Shown piece after piece: positions 36,535 through 44,621 of a stretch of 64,000 nt of DNA; within the stretch, counting starts at the first letter, position 1, and each line of letters opens with the position of its first letter. The position numbers and the translations under genes are program-made. The notes under the pieces were generated by a model, which was not told where the DNA came from, made no database searches, and saw only the letters and a list, made by a program, of their open reading frames with translations. This stretch comes from Mesorhizobium sp. Root552 (GTDB lineage Bacteria > Pseudomonadota > Alphaproteobacteria > Rhizobiales > Rhizobiaceae), in the NCBI RefSeq assembly GCF_001427285.1, contig NZ_LMFV01000023.1, forward strand, positions 1 through 64,000. The letters are read 5' to 3'.

Positions 36535-37263
36535 ATGAAGGCTGAAATCGACCAGATAACGTCTCAGATCATCACCACCCACTCGGTGGGGGCGACGGTG
36601 CAGATTGTTCTGGATCGGCTGTTTGCGAAAATAAAATCCGAGGAATATCCGCCGGATACGCGCCTTCCCTCGGAACGTGCGCTGGCCTCGGAGATCGGGG
36701 TGGCCCGAAACACCGTGCGCGAGGCGCTGGACGTGCTGGAGGCCCGCAACGTCATCAAAAGACGGCCCGGCAGCGGCAGTTTCGTGACTTATCGCTCGGA
36801 AGACGAGTACGGGCGGGAAGACAATTCGGTGGCGCTGGAAACCAGTCCGCTGGACCACCTTGTGGTGCGCGGCATCCTTGAACCCGAGATGGTGCGCCTC
36901 GCCGTCATCAACATGACCCCTCGCGAAGTGCGTGAACTGGAACAGTTGATGTCGAAGATCGAGGGCGTCCACACCGATGTCGCCGCCTTCGTCAAATGCG
37001 AAGAGGAAATCTACCGCAAGATTGCCGAAGGCACGCGCAACCCCCTGCTGGCATCCTGTTACGAACTGACGATCGAGGCTTGCAGGCTGAGCTTTCGTAC
37101 CGCGCTGCTTCGCCGGCACCTGACGCCGAAGCGCATCCTTGAATATCAACAGCGCTACAACACGCTGTTCAACGCCATCGCCTCGCGCGACGTCGAGCGC
37201 GCCGTCGAGTTCATCAAGCTGCACCTGATCGAGGAGCAGAAATTACTTTTGCAGCAGGACTGA
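36535..37263 (+). CDS. GntR family regulator, FadR subfamily
   Basis: This 242-residue regulator has a winged helix (LPSERALASEIGVARNTVREALDVLEARNV, about 43-72) followed by RPGSGSFV, and a FadR-type all-helical FCD effector domain (about 95-235) that usually binds a carboxylic acid through a metal site. It is probably co-transcribed with the XRE-cupin gene 66 bases upstream. Its last 21 bases overlap the 3' end of the convergent AmiC-like gene. A GntR-like half-palindrome GATTG-GTA-CAATC occurs at 38639-38651 before tmm, a possible target. Confidence 0.92.
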   Translation: MKAEIDQITSQIITTHSVGATVQIVLDRLFAKIKSEEYPPDTRLPSERALASEIGVARNTVREALDVLEARNVIKRRPGSGSFVTYRSEDEYGREDNSVALETSPLDHLVVRGILEPEMVRLAVINMTPREVRELEQLMSKIEGVHTDVAAFVKCEEEIYRKIAEGTRNPLLASCYELTIEACRLSFRTALLRRHLTPKRILEYQQRYNTLFNAIASRDVERAVEFIKLHLIEEQKLLLQQD

Positions 37264-38559
37264 TTCCGGCGTGCGCGTCTTAAGGGCGGCTCCATTGCCG
37301 CTCGAGCGCAGGCGTTGTTCCCAAAGCTGGCCCAGGTTAGACATTTCCTTTTTGAGAAGATCGCCGTGGCGTTTCAGCCAGCGGGGGATCGAGCCGAAGG
37401 TGGCAATTTTCGCCTTGCCGTTCTTCAGCGTGACCACGGGCCAGTCGCCGACCAGCGCGTTGTCGATCCCGAACATGCTTTCGCCCCACCAGTGGGCCGG
37501 ACCGAAAGCGTGGGTGACGTGGCCAAGCTGCTTCATCGCCGCCAAAACGGATAAAGAGTTGACGCTGTTGCATTTTTCGACGGCTGCATGCCAGATGTCG
37601 AGAATGGCTACATATTCCCAGCTCACCGCGGTCCAGGTGCCGGGGAAGCGGGTGTTGTACTCGTCGAAGAAGCCTTTGGGGCGATTGAAGAAAAACGTCT
37701 TTTCCGTCAGCTTTTCATCGTCGAAGTCCGGGAACTGGAACACGAAACCTTCCATGAATTCGACGGATGTCCTGGCAACCAGCTGATCGTAGTAGTCCAG
37801 CGTGCAGGATATGATCTGGCCCTTGAAGCCCTTGGCGTGCGCATACTCCGTCATGGCGTGAACCATAGGCGTATAGCTGGTGCACCAGCACAGGATATCG
37901 GCGCCCGAGTCCAGCATCGGCTGGACGATCCCGGCAGCCGTGGTGGTGCCGGGATCATACTGAATTTCCTTGGTAATATCGATGTTCGCGGCCTTGAATG
38001 CCGCGCGATAGGTCGCGAGCGAGGGCAGGCCGAGCTCATCGACCTGGCTGCAGATCGCAACGCTCCCAAGCTGCGGCCTGGTCTGGGCAAGCCATTCCAC
38101 GCCGGTCACGTTGTAGATCGGATGCAGTTCGCTTGGCGCGATCAGATAGGGCGTATCCGGCGACAGGTCGCTCGGCAGCAAGGTCGAAGTCAGCAGTTTG
38201 CGGCGGGTCAGATAGTCACGTATCTGCGCAATCGTATCCCCGCCCAGCATCATCAACAGCTTGACGTCATGCTGCTCGACCAGATGGCGTGCGCCTTGCC
38301 TGGCTTTTCCCGGGTCGTAGCCGCAGTCGAATTCGACGATCTTGATCGGATAGCGCCGTCCGTTGATCAACAGCCCGCCATTCTTGTTCAGCCAGTCTTC
38401 CCAGATCCGGCAACCGCGCAGTCCGGGCAGGCCCCATGACTCGACCTGACCGCTAAGCGGGGCCAGAAACCCGATGTTCACCGCGTTCGGCATGCCGACA
38501 GACAGCCGAGGCAGGGCGCTTGAGACCGCGAGTTGATGGGCGAAGCTGGAATTCTGCAT
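37243..38559 (-). CDS. AmiC/urea-type binding protein without signal peptide, probable cytoplasmic sensor
   Basis: This 438-residue protein is of the family of urea/short-chain-amide binding proteins (receptor family ligand-binding, AmiC-like). It is closely related along its length to the exported binding protein at 42381; both share LAPLSG/TGP, IWxDWxN, DVKxxMMLGG, TLLPSDL and GIDNALVGDWPVV. Unlike that paralogue it has no signal peptide: the N terminus (MQNSSFAHQLAVSSALP) lacks a basic region and a hydrophobic core. In Pseudomonas AmiC is a cytoplasmic amide sensor, so a sensor role is plausible here. GTG at 38577 is an alternative start. It is transcribed divergently from tmm and overlaps the GntR gene end by 21 bases. 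Confidence 0.85.
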   Translation of the reverse strand: MQNSSFAHQLAVSSALPRLSVGMPNAVNIGFLAPLSGQVESWGLPGLRGCRIWEDWLNKNGGLLINGRRYPIKIVEFDCGYDPGKARQGARHLVEQHDVKLLMMLGGDTIAQIRDYLTRRKLLTSTLLPSDLSPDTPYLIAPSELHPIYNVTGVEWLAQTRPQLGSVAICSQVDELGLPSLATYRAAFKAANIDITKEIQYDPGTTTAAGIVQPMLDSGADILCWCTSYTPMVHAMTEYAHAKGFKGQIISCTLDYYDQLVARTSVEFMEGFVFQFPDFDDEKLTEKTFFFNRPKGFFDEYNTRFPGTWTAVSWEYVAILDIWHAAVEKCNSVNSLSVLAAMKQLGHVTHAFGPAHWWGESMFGIDNALVGDWPVVTLKNGKAKIATFGSIPRWLKRHGDLLKKEMSNLGQLWEQRLRSSGNGAALKTRTPESVLLQK

Positions 38560-38595
38560 GTCGGTAAGTATCACCAAAACCTACAACATTTCATC

Positions 38596-38651
38596 TTCCT
38601 GCAGTAAAATTTTCTTCACCGCAGGAAATCGGTTGACAGATTGGTACAATC
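38596..38651. promoter_or_regulatory. Operator-like repeats between the AmiC-like gene and tmm
   Basis: TTCCTGC (38596-38602) and GCAGGAA (38621-38627) form perfect 7-base arms around an AAAATTTT-containing centre. Next come a perfect -35 hexamer TTGACA (38633-38638, plus strand) and the interrupted palindrome GATTG-GTA-CAATC (38639-38651). No good -10 box is placed 17 bases on. CAGTAAAATTTTCTT at 38602 is shared with the dmm leader. These sites probably bind the nearby GntR or XRE-cupin protein. Confidence 0.5.
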
Positions 38652-38712
38652 AAAGGCACCATTCGTTGAACCAAAAGAACCAATAACAAAAAATCTTCTA
38701 GAGGGCTACCGT

Positions 38713-40080
38713 ATGGATAAAAGGATCGCAGTCATCGGCGCCGGACCATCCGGCCTCGCTCAACTGAGAGCATTCCAGTCAGCCGCAGCTAAAGGCGCAA
38801 AAATCCCGGAAATCGTATGCTTTGAGAAGCAGGCGAACTGGGGTGGCTTGTGGAATTACACCTGGCGTACCGGTCTAGACCAGTATGGCGAGCCGGTTCA
38901 CGGCTCGATGTACCGGTACCTTTGGTCGAACGGACCGAAGGAGGGCCTTGAATTCGCCGACTATTCCTTCGAGGAGCATTTCGGCAAGCAGATCGCTTCC
39001 TATCCGCCGCGGGCAGTCCTCTTTGACTACATCGAAGGCCGCGTGAACAAGGCCGGTGTCCGCGACTGGATCCGTTTCGAGACCGCCGTGCGCATGGTGA
39101 CCTGGGACAAGAATACCCGCAAGTTCACCGTCACCGTGCAGGATCTGCCGAAAGACCATTGCTATTCCGAGGAATTCGACCACGTCATCGTCGCCTCGGG
39201 CCATTTCTCGACCCCGAACGTTCCTGAATTCCCCGGCTTCGACCGGTTCAACGGCCGCATCCTCCACGCCCACGACTTCCGCGATGCACGTGAGTTCATC
39301 GGCAAGGACATCCTGCTCATCGGCACCAGCTATTCGGCCGAGGATATCGGTTCGCAGTGCTGGAAGTACGGTGCGAAGTCCGTCACCAACAGCTACCGCA
39401 CCGCGCCGATGGGCTTCGACTGGCCGGCAAACTGGGAAGAAAAGCCGCTGCTCGAAAAGGTCGAGATCAACACCGCCACGTTCAAGGACGGCTCGACCAA
39501 GCGCATCGATGCGATCATCCTGTGCACCGGCTACAAGCACCACTTCCCGTTCCTGCCCGATGACCTGCGCCTGCGCACGGCCAATCGCCTTGCGACCGCC
39601 GATCTCTACAAGGGCGTGGCCTACGTCCACAATCCGAACCTGTTCTACATCGGCATGCAGGACCAGTGGTTTACCTTCAACATGTTCGACGCCCAGGCGT
39701 GGTGGGCGCGTGACGTGATCCTTGGCCGGATCAAGGTCCCGGCAGACAAGAAGGCGCTGGTCGCCGACGTCGAGGCCCGTGTCGCCGGCGAGGATGCCGG
39801 CAAGGACAGCTACGACGCGATCCGCTACCAAGGCGACTACGTGAAGGAACTGATTGCCGAGACCGACTATCCGAGCTTCGACGTGGACGGAGCCAACGAA
39901 GCCTTTTTCGAGTGGAAGAAGCACAAGAAGAAGGGCATCATGGAGTTCCGCAACCATTCCTACCGGTCGGTCATCACCGGTACGATGGCGCCGCCGCACC
40001 ACACGCCGTGGAAGGACGCGCTCGACGATTCGCTGGAATCCTATCTCGGCGCAGCAGAGACGACCGCCGCAGCGGAATAA
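38713..40080 (+). CDS. tmm: Trimethylamine monooxygenase
   Basis: This 455-residue flavin-containing monooxygenase oxidises trimethylamine to TMAO with NADPH and O2. The FAD motif is GAGPSG (9-14), the FMO fingerprint [11 protein letters not shown] begins at about residue 179, and the NADPH motif [10 protein letters not shown] spans 204-213. The [12 protein letters not shown] segment near residue 48 and the late GYKHHFPFL string match bacterial Tmm rather than Baeyer-Villiger enzymes. ATG at 38713 has GAGGG; the open upstream frame starts with non-FMO sequence. It is divergent from the AmiC-like gene and followed by the ABC operon. The next enzyme, TMAO demethylase, is not in this window. Confidence 0.95.
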   Translation: MDKRIAVIGAGPSGLAQLRAFQSAAAKGAKIPEIVCFEKQANWGGLWNYTWRTGLDQYGEPVHGSMYRYLWSNGPKEGLEFADYSFEEHFGKQIASYPPRAVLFDYIEGRVNKAGVRDWIRFETAVRMVTWDKNTRKFTVTVQDLPKDHCYSEEFDHVIVASGHFSTPNVPEFPGFDRFNGRILHAHDFRDAREFIGKDILLIGTSYSAEDIGSQCWKYGAKSVTNSYRTAPMGFDWPANWEEKPLLEKVEINTATFKDGSTKRIDAIILCTGYKHHFPFLPDDLRLRTANRLATADLYKGVAYVHNPNLFYIGMQDQWFTFNMFDAQAWWARDVILGRIKVPADKKALVADVEARVAGEDAGKDSYDAIRYQGDYVKELIAETDYPSFDVDGANEAFFEWKKHKKKGIMEFRNHSYRSVITGTMAPPHHTPWKDALDDSLESYLGAAETTAAAE

Positions 40081-40154
40081 AAGCCGTGGGCTGGTGAACG
40101 GGAATACCCGCGCCAGCTTGCTTTTCAAGACAGTAGCCAATTGGGAGGCATACA

Positions 40155-40931
40155 CTGTCCGACGCACCGATTCTCGAACTGCGCAACGTCACGAGGAAGT
40201 TCGGCGGGCTGACAGCCGTCAACGATCTTTCCTTCTCCGTCAGGCGCAACAGCATCCACGGTCTCATCGGCCCCAACGGCGCCGGCAAGACGACGACGTT
40301 CAGCCTGGTCAGCGGCTACTACAAGCCGTCGAGCGGCAAGATCTTCTACGAAGGTCGGGACGTCTCGGGCTTGAAGACCAGCAAATTGGCCCAGCGCGGG
40401 CTGATCCGTACCTTCCAGGGCACGACGCTGTTCCAGGAGTTCAGCGTCATCGACAATGTCAGGGTCGGGTGCCACCGCTCCGCCGGATCAGGTTTCATTT
40501 CGCGCATTACGGGCGGCGATGCGCCGATCGAGCGGGAGGCCGACAAGAAGGCGCTCGCAGCGCTGGAATTGTTCGACCTTGGCCAGCTTGCGGACGAGCC
40601 GGCTTCCAGCCTGCCGCATGGACACCAAAGGGCGCTCGGCATGGCCGTGGCGTTGGCTGCCGATCCGGCGCTGATCCTGCTCGATGAGCCGTTTACCGGC
40701 ATGAACCCGGAAGAAACGCGGCGCATGATGGACCATGTGCGGCGCATCCGCGACGAGCGCGACATCACCATCATGCTGGTCGAGCACGACATGCAAGCGG
40801 TGATGGGCCTTTGCGAACGCATCACGGTGATGAACTTCGGCCAGTTCCTCATGGAAGGTTCGCCGCAGGAAATCGCCAACGATCCGCGCGTCATCGAAGC
40901 TTATCTGGGGCGTACAGACGATGCTGCTTGA
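40155..40931 (+). CDS. Branched-chain/urea-type ABC transporter ATPase (LivG-like), CTG start
   Basis: This 258-residue ATPase has Walker A GPNGAGKTTT (about 35-44), RTFQGTTLF Q-loop (about 80), a signature LPHGHQRALGMA (about 152, the degenerate LPxGxQR of this group) and Walker B LILLDEPFTGMNP (about 172). Between 40155 and 40371 there is no in-frame ATG, GTG or TTG, yet this part encodes the N-terminal domain including Walker A. A GGGAGG site lies six bases before CTG at 40155, giving (M)SDAPILELRNVTRKFGG, exactly the family start. CTG is therefore the probable start codon. The 3' end overlaps the next ATPase by 11 bases. Confidence 0.9.
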   Translation: MSDAPILELRNVTRKFGGLTAVNDLSFSVRRNSIHGLIGPNGAGKTTTFSLVSGYYKPSSGKIFYEGRDVSGLKTSKLAQRGLIRTFQGTTLFQEFSVIDNVRVGCHRSAGSGFISRITGGDAPIEREADKKALAALELFDLGQLADEPASSLPHGHQRALGMAVALAADPALILLDEPFTGMNPEETRRMMDHVRRIRDERDITIMLVEHDMQAVMGLCERITVMNFGQFLMEGSPQEIANDPRVIEAYLGRTDDAA

Positions 40932-41628
40932 AGTCCGCAACCTGCACGTTCACTACAACAAGGTCGCTGCCCTTAAGGGCGTCAGCCTGCAGGTGCCCTC
41001 GGGCGGCATCGTCACCATTATCGGCGCCAATGGCGCCGGCAAGAGCACGACCCTGCGCTCGATCTCGGGTCTGACCAAGCCGTCCAAGGGCGAAATCCAT
41101 TTCGACGGCCAGCGTATCGACAATCTGCCGGCGGAAAAGATCGTTGCGCGCGGCATCGCCCATGTTCCGGAAGGGCGGCGCATATTCCCCGACCTGACGG
41201 TGGAGGAAAACCTGCGCATCGGCGCGTTCCTGCGCACCGACAAGGCAAAGATCGAGAGCGACATCGAGGACATTTTCCAGCGCTTCCCGCGCCTGAAGGA
41301 GCGTCGCACCCAGTGGGCGCGCACGCTGTCCGGCGGCGAGCAGCAGATGGTCGCCATCGGCCGTGCGCTGATGTCCGGTCCCAAGCTCCTTTTGCTGGAC
41401 GAACCGTCCATGGGCCTGTCGCCGGTTATGGTGCAGGAAATGGCGAGGATCGTCTCCGACATCGCCGAGCGCGGCGTGCCGGTTGTGCTGGTGGAACAGA
41501 ATGCCGGCCTTGCCCTGAAATTGGCTTCCTATGCTTACGTCCTGGAAATCGGGACGGTTGCCGTGGAAGGCAAGGCTTCCGACCTTCAGACCAACGATCA
41601 TGTGAGGAGGGCGTATCTTGGTGCATGA
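40921..41628 (+). CDS. Branched-chain/urea-type ABC transporter ATPase (LivF-like)
   Basis: This 235-residue second ATPase has Walker A GANGAGKST (about 36-44), the LivF hallmark HVPEGRRIFPDLTVEENL (about 82-99), signature LSGGEQQMVAIGRAL (about 138-152), Walker B LLLLDEPSMGLSP (about 158-170) and H-loop residue in VLVEQN. It works with the LivG-like partner, two permeases and the Tat-exported binding protein. It overlaps both neighbouring genes (11 bases on each side), so the operon is tightly coupled. Confidence 0.95.
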   Translation: MLLEVRNLHVHYNKVAALKGVSLQVPSGGIVTIIGANGAGKSTTLRSISGLTKPSKGEIHFDGQRIDNLPAEKIVARGIAHVPEGRRIFPDLTVEENLRIGAFLRTDKAKIESDIEDIFQRFPRLKERRTQWARTLSGGEQQMVAIGRALMSGPKLLLLDEPSMGLSPVMVQEMARIVSDIAERGVPVVLVEQNAGLALKLASYAYVLEIGTVAVEGKASDLQTNDHVRRAYLGA

Positions 41629-42262
41629 GAACTGGACCTTCAACGATCTCGTATCCGCAGGTTGGGGCGAAGCCGATCTCGAATGGGAACGGCTTAATGA
41701 AGATGCGCTGACCGCTCTGGCCTATGGCCGCATCGACGAGGCGGGCAACGTCTTTGCTACCTCGCTTCGCTTGGCCCGTGCCGAATTTACCGCCAACGAT
41801 CCGAGGCTGGCTGCAAGCCTGAGCAACCAGGCGGCGGCGGTGGCGGCCCTGGACAGCGATCAAAGTGCCGGCCAGACGAGAGCCGCTGCGAAACAGGCCT
41901 GGGCTGCGTGCGAGAGCTGGGTCGAAAAGATGACGGCGCCGCGAACCGCTCGCTCGTCGATGTTTCATTTGCGCATGGAGCGGCTGCATCGGCCTGCCTA
42001 TGAAGAGCGCTGGCGCGTCAAGGGACGCGAATTGCTCGCCGATGTTCGTGAGGAAGTTTGCGTCGGCGACGCGCTGGAACTCATTGACCGCGAAGAAGCA
42101 AGAGTGCGCCTTGCACGCTGGCAACGGGAGCGTCCGGTGACGCTGAGCGATCCGAGGAAGTTGATGGCGGCGGTTATCATGCTCGCCGCCCGCGAAAAGA
42201 GGCCCGGAACGAACAATGGCGATGCGACGCCACAAGAAACGGGTCGCGTCAGACGATCGTAG
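41618..42262 (+). CDS. Unknown protein in the transporter operon
   Basis: I do not recognise this 214-residue cytoplasmic protein. It is helical; residues 27-75 (DALTALAYGRIDEAGNVF, then LRLARAEFTANDPRLAAS) look like one or two TPR-type helix pairs. Later come Arg-rich helices (EKMTAPRTARSS; LARWQRERPVTL). It has no signal peptide or membrane segment. TTG at 41618 or GTG at 41621 are the possible starts, both behind GAGGAGG, and the gene overlaps the LivF-like gene. Placement between the ATPases and the binding protein suggests an accessory or regulatory role in transport or amine metabolism. Confidence 0.75.
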   Translation: MVHENWTFNDLVSAGWGEADLEWERLNEDALTALAYGRIDEAGNVFATSLRLARAEFTANDPRLAASLSNQAAAVAALDSDQSAGQTRAAAKQAWAACESWVEKMTAPRTARSSMFHLRMERLHRPAYEERWRVKGRELLADVREEVCVGDALELIDREEARVRLARWQRERPVTLSDPRKLMAAVIMLAAREKRPGTNNGDATPQETGRVRRS

Positions 42263-42380
42263 AAAAATGAGGGAAACGGGTGCGCTACAGTCGATCCGGC
42301 GCGCTTCGAAACAGACAGGATCGACATGGGAACTGGTCGGGCGGGGCACCGTTGGCCATTCGCAAAGCGGAGGAACTGCA

Positions 42381-43679
42381 ATGAAGTCAGCATCAAGTAT
42401 CTCGCTTACCAGACGATCCCTTTTGACCGGTGCGGCAAGTGCCGCGCTGCTGCCCTTGGTCGGCATGCCGAAGGCGAGCTTTGCGCAGGAAAACGTCGTC
42501 AAGATCGGCTTCCTGGCTCCCTTGACCGGCCCTGTCGCGGCCTGGGGCAAGCCGGGCCTCGACGGCTGCAAGATCTGGGCTGACTGGGTTAATGAGGCCG
42601 GCGGCATCGAGATCGGCGGCAAGCCCTACAAGGTCGAGCTCGCGTCCTATGACGACGAGGACGATGCCGGCAAGGCGCGCACCGGTGCAACCCAGCTCAT
42701 CCGCGAAAACGACGTCAAGTTCATCATGATGCTGGGTGGCAACTCTTGGCCGGGCGTGGAGGAAATCGCCGCGCGCCAGGGCATGATGGTCTCGACGCTG
42801 CTGCCAAGCGACCTGACGCCTGACACGACCACCTTGATCGCGCCATGCGAAGTGCATCCGATCTACAACGTGACGGGCGTAGACTGGCTGGCGGCCAACC
42901 ATCCGGACCTCAAGACCGCCGTTGTCTGCGCGCAGGACGATGCGCTGGGCAAGCCGTCTGTCGCCACCTATCTCGCGGCGTTCGAAGCAGCCGGCATCAC
43001 GATGGCCAGCCCGCCGCTGTTCTTCGATCCGGCCACCACCGACTTCGCCCCGGTGATGACGCAGCTTCTGGCCAACAATCCCGATATCCTGTGCCTCGAT
43101 ACCTGCTATGCCGACTATGTGCAGCCGCTGTGCGAACAGGCTTTCCAGCAGGGTTACAAGGGCAAGATCATCTCGTGCACGCTGGACTTCTACCAGCGCA
43201 TCGTGGAGCGCACCTCGAAGGAGTTCATGGAAGGCGTCATCTTCCAGTTCCCGGACTTCGACGACAAGGCGCTCAACGATCCGCGCATCAACTTCAAGAA
43301 GCCGAACGAGTTCTTTGCCGAATATGTGAAACGCTATGGCGCGACGGAATGGTCTGCGGTGTCGTGGGAATACTCCTCGATCCTCGATCTTTGGGCGGAT
43401 GCGGCCCAGCGCGCCGGGAGCGTCGAGCCAGCGGACGTGCTGGTTGCGATGAAGGAAGGCGGCAAGGGCAAGCACGCCTTTGGCGACGCCCGCTGGTGGG
43501 GCAAGGACCTGTTCGGCATCGACAACGCACTTGTCGGCGACTGGCCGGTGGTGGTCATCCGCGACGGCAAGGCGACGATCGCCGAGTTCCGTTCGATCCC
43601 TGAATGGTGGGACAAGAACGGCCAGTTGCTGGTCAAGCATATGACCGATCTCGGCCAGATGTGGAACCAGCGCACCTGA
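42381..43679 (+). CDS. Urea/amide-type binding protein with Tat signal
   Basis: This 432-residue periplasmic binding protein belongs to the urea/short-chain-amide (FmdD/UrtA/AmiC) family. The signal peptide contains a twin-arginine motif (LTRRSLLTG, residues 9-17) and a hydrophobic region ending ASFAQ (about 40), so export by Tat is likely. The mature part starts VVKIGFLAPLTGPVAAWG. It feeds the LivGF-like ATPases and permeases around it. The ligand is unknown; context suggests a methylated amine, TMAO, a glutamyl amide or an N-methylamide. A hairpin follows at 43688. The intracellular-looking paralogue lies at 37243. Confidence 0.93.
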   Translation: MKSASSISLTRRSLLTGAASAALLPLVGMPKASFAQENVVKIGFLAPLTGPVAAWGKPGLDGCKIWADWVNEAGGIEIGGKPYKVELASYDDEDDAGKARTGATQLIRENDVKFIMMLGGNSWPGVEEIAARQGMMVSTLLPSDLTPDTTTLIAPCEVHPIYNVTGVDWLAANHPDLKTAVVCAQDDALGKPSVATYLAAFEAAGITMASPPLFFDPATTDFAPVMTQLLANNPDILCLDTCYADYVQPLCEQAFQQGYKGKIISCTLDFYQRIVERTSKEFMEGVIFQFPDFDDKALNDPRINFKKPNEFFAEYVKRYGATEWSAVSWEYSSILDLWADAAQRAGSVEPADVLVAMKEGGKGKHAFGDARWWGKDLFGIDNALVGDWPVVVIRDGKATIAEFRSIPEWWDKNGQLLVKHMTDLGQMWNQRT

Positions 43680-43687
43680 TCTGCGCG

Positions 43688-43713
43688 CTGCCGGGCCAAG
43701 GCTGGCCCGGCAG
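43688..43713 (+). other. Intercistronic hairpin after binding-protein gene
   Basis: CTGCCGGGCCA and TGGCCCGGCAG form a perfect 11-bp stem with an AGGC loop. No T tract follows, which suggests mRNA stabilisation or partial termination between binding protein and permeases, as at 11282. Confidence 0.7.
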
Positions 43714-43754
43714 CTCCACCACCTGAAACTTGACGCCACCAAACGGGGTGACCG

Positions 43755-44621
43755 ATGCCGGATTTCCTCCTGCAGACCGTTTTCAATGCATCCTATGCTG
43801 CCAGTTACATGGCGCTGATCGCCGTCGGACTGGTGCTTATCTTCGGCGTCATGGGTGTGATCAATTTCGCGCATGGCGAGCTCTATATGGCTGGCGCCTA
43901 CGCGATCGTGTTCTTCTATGTATGGTCGGGGCTTCCGTTCTTCGTGGCGGTGGCGCTGGGGCTTGTCTTTGTCGGATGCCTCGGCATCCTCATGGAGCTG
44001 ACGCTGTTTCGACCGCTGCGAACGAATCCGCTGGGCGGTCTGATCGCCTCGATCGGCTTCCTGCTGATCCTGCAGACGCTTGCGGTGCTCGGCTTCGGCC
44101 TGCGCAACCAGAACGTACCGCCTGTCTCGCAAGGGCGCATCACCGTCGGTGGCGCATTCCTGACCTATGAACGGCTCTATGTGATCATCGCGACCATTGG
44201 GCTTTTGACCGCGCTCTACTTCTTCCTGCGCAAAAGCAAGTTCGGCTGGGCGCTGAGAGCCTGCGCGCAGGATCGCGAAGCTGCTGCCTTGCAGGGCATC
44301 TCCATCAACCAGACGGCGCGCTATGCGATGTTCATCGGCGCGGCCCTTGCCGGCGTGGCCGGCGCAATGACGGCTCCGCTGGTGGCGCCGTCACCCTATA
44401 TGGGCCACAGCGTCATCGTTACCGCCTTCATCATCATCATCGTGGGCGGCATCGGCAGTCTCGAAGGCGCAGTGGTGGCGGCTGTGCTCTATGCCTTCGT
44501 CCATACCTTCGTGACCACCTTCTACGATGGCGTGATCGCCAACATTGTCGGCCTGCTGCTGATGCTGGCTGTCCTTGTCGTCAAGCCCCAGGGCCTGTTT
44601 GGAGTGCGCGAACGTGCCTGA
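43755..44621 (+). CDS. Branched-chain/urea-type ABC transporter permease (LivH-like)
   Basis: This 288-residue inner-membrane permease has about eight hydrophobic segments. Family features are the N-terminal GVINFAHGELYMAGAY (about 35-50) and a GGIGSLEGAVVAAVLY segment (about 234-250). The coupling loop with RACAQDREAAALQGIS lies near residue 171. It pairs with the next permease to form the channel. The stop lies eight bases inside the next gene. Confidence 0.95.
   Translation: MPDFLLQTVFNASYAASYMALIAVGLVLIFGVMGVINFAHGELYMAGAYAIVFFYVWSGLPFFVAVALGLVFVGCLGILMELTLFRPLRTNPLGGLIASIGFLLILQTLAVLGFGLRNQNVPPVSQGRITVGGAFLTYERLYVIIATIGLLTALYFFLRKSKFGWALRACAQDREAAALQGISINQTARYAMFIGAALAGVAGAMTAPLVAPSPYMGHSVIVTAFIIIIVGGIGSLEGAVVAAVLYAFVHTFVTTFYDGVIANIVGLLLMLAVLVVKPQGLFGVRERA

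Noticed and set aside
35689..37224. 511-codon minus-strand frame across the XRE-cupin and GntR genes
   Set aside because: Both regulator genes on the plus strand have clear domains and ribosome sites; the minus frame has neither.
42393..44132. 579-codon minus-strand frame across the binding-protein and permease genes
   Set aside because: It spans two real genes and the intercistronic hairpin on the opposite strand, with an Arg/His-rich translation.
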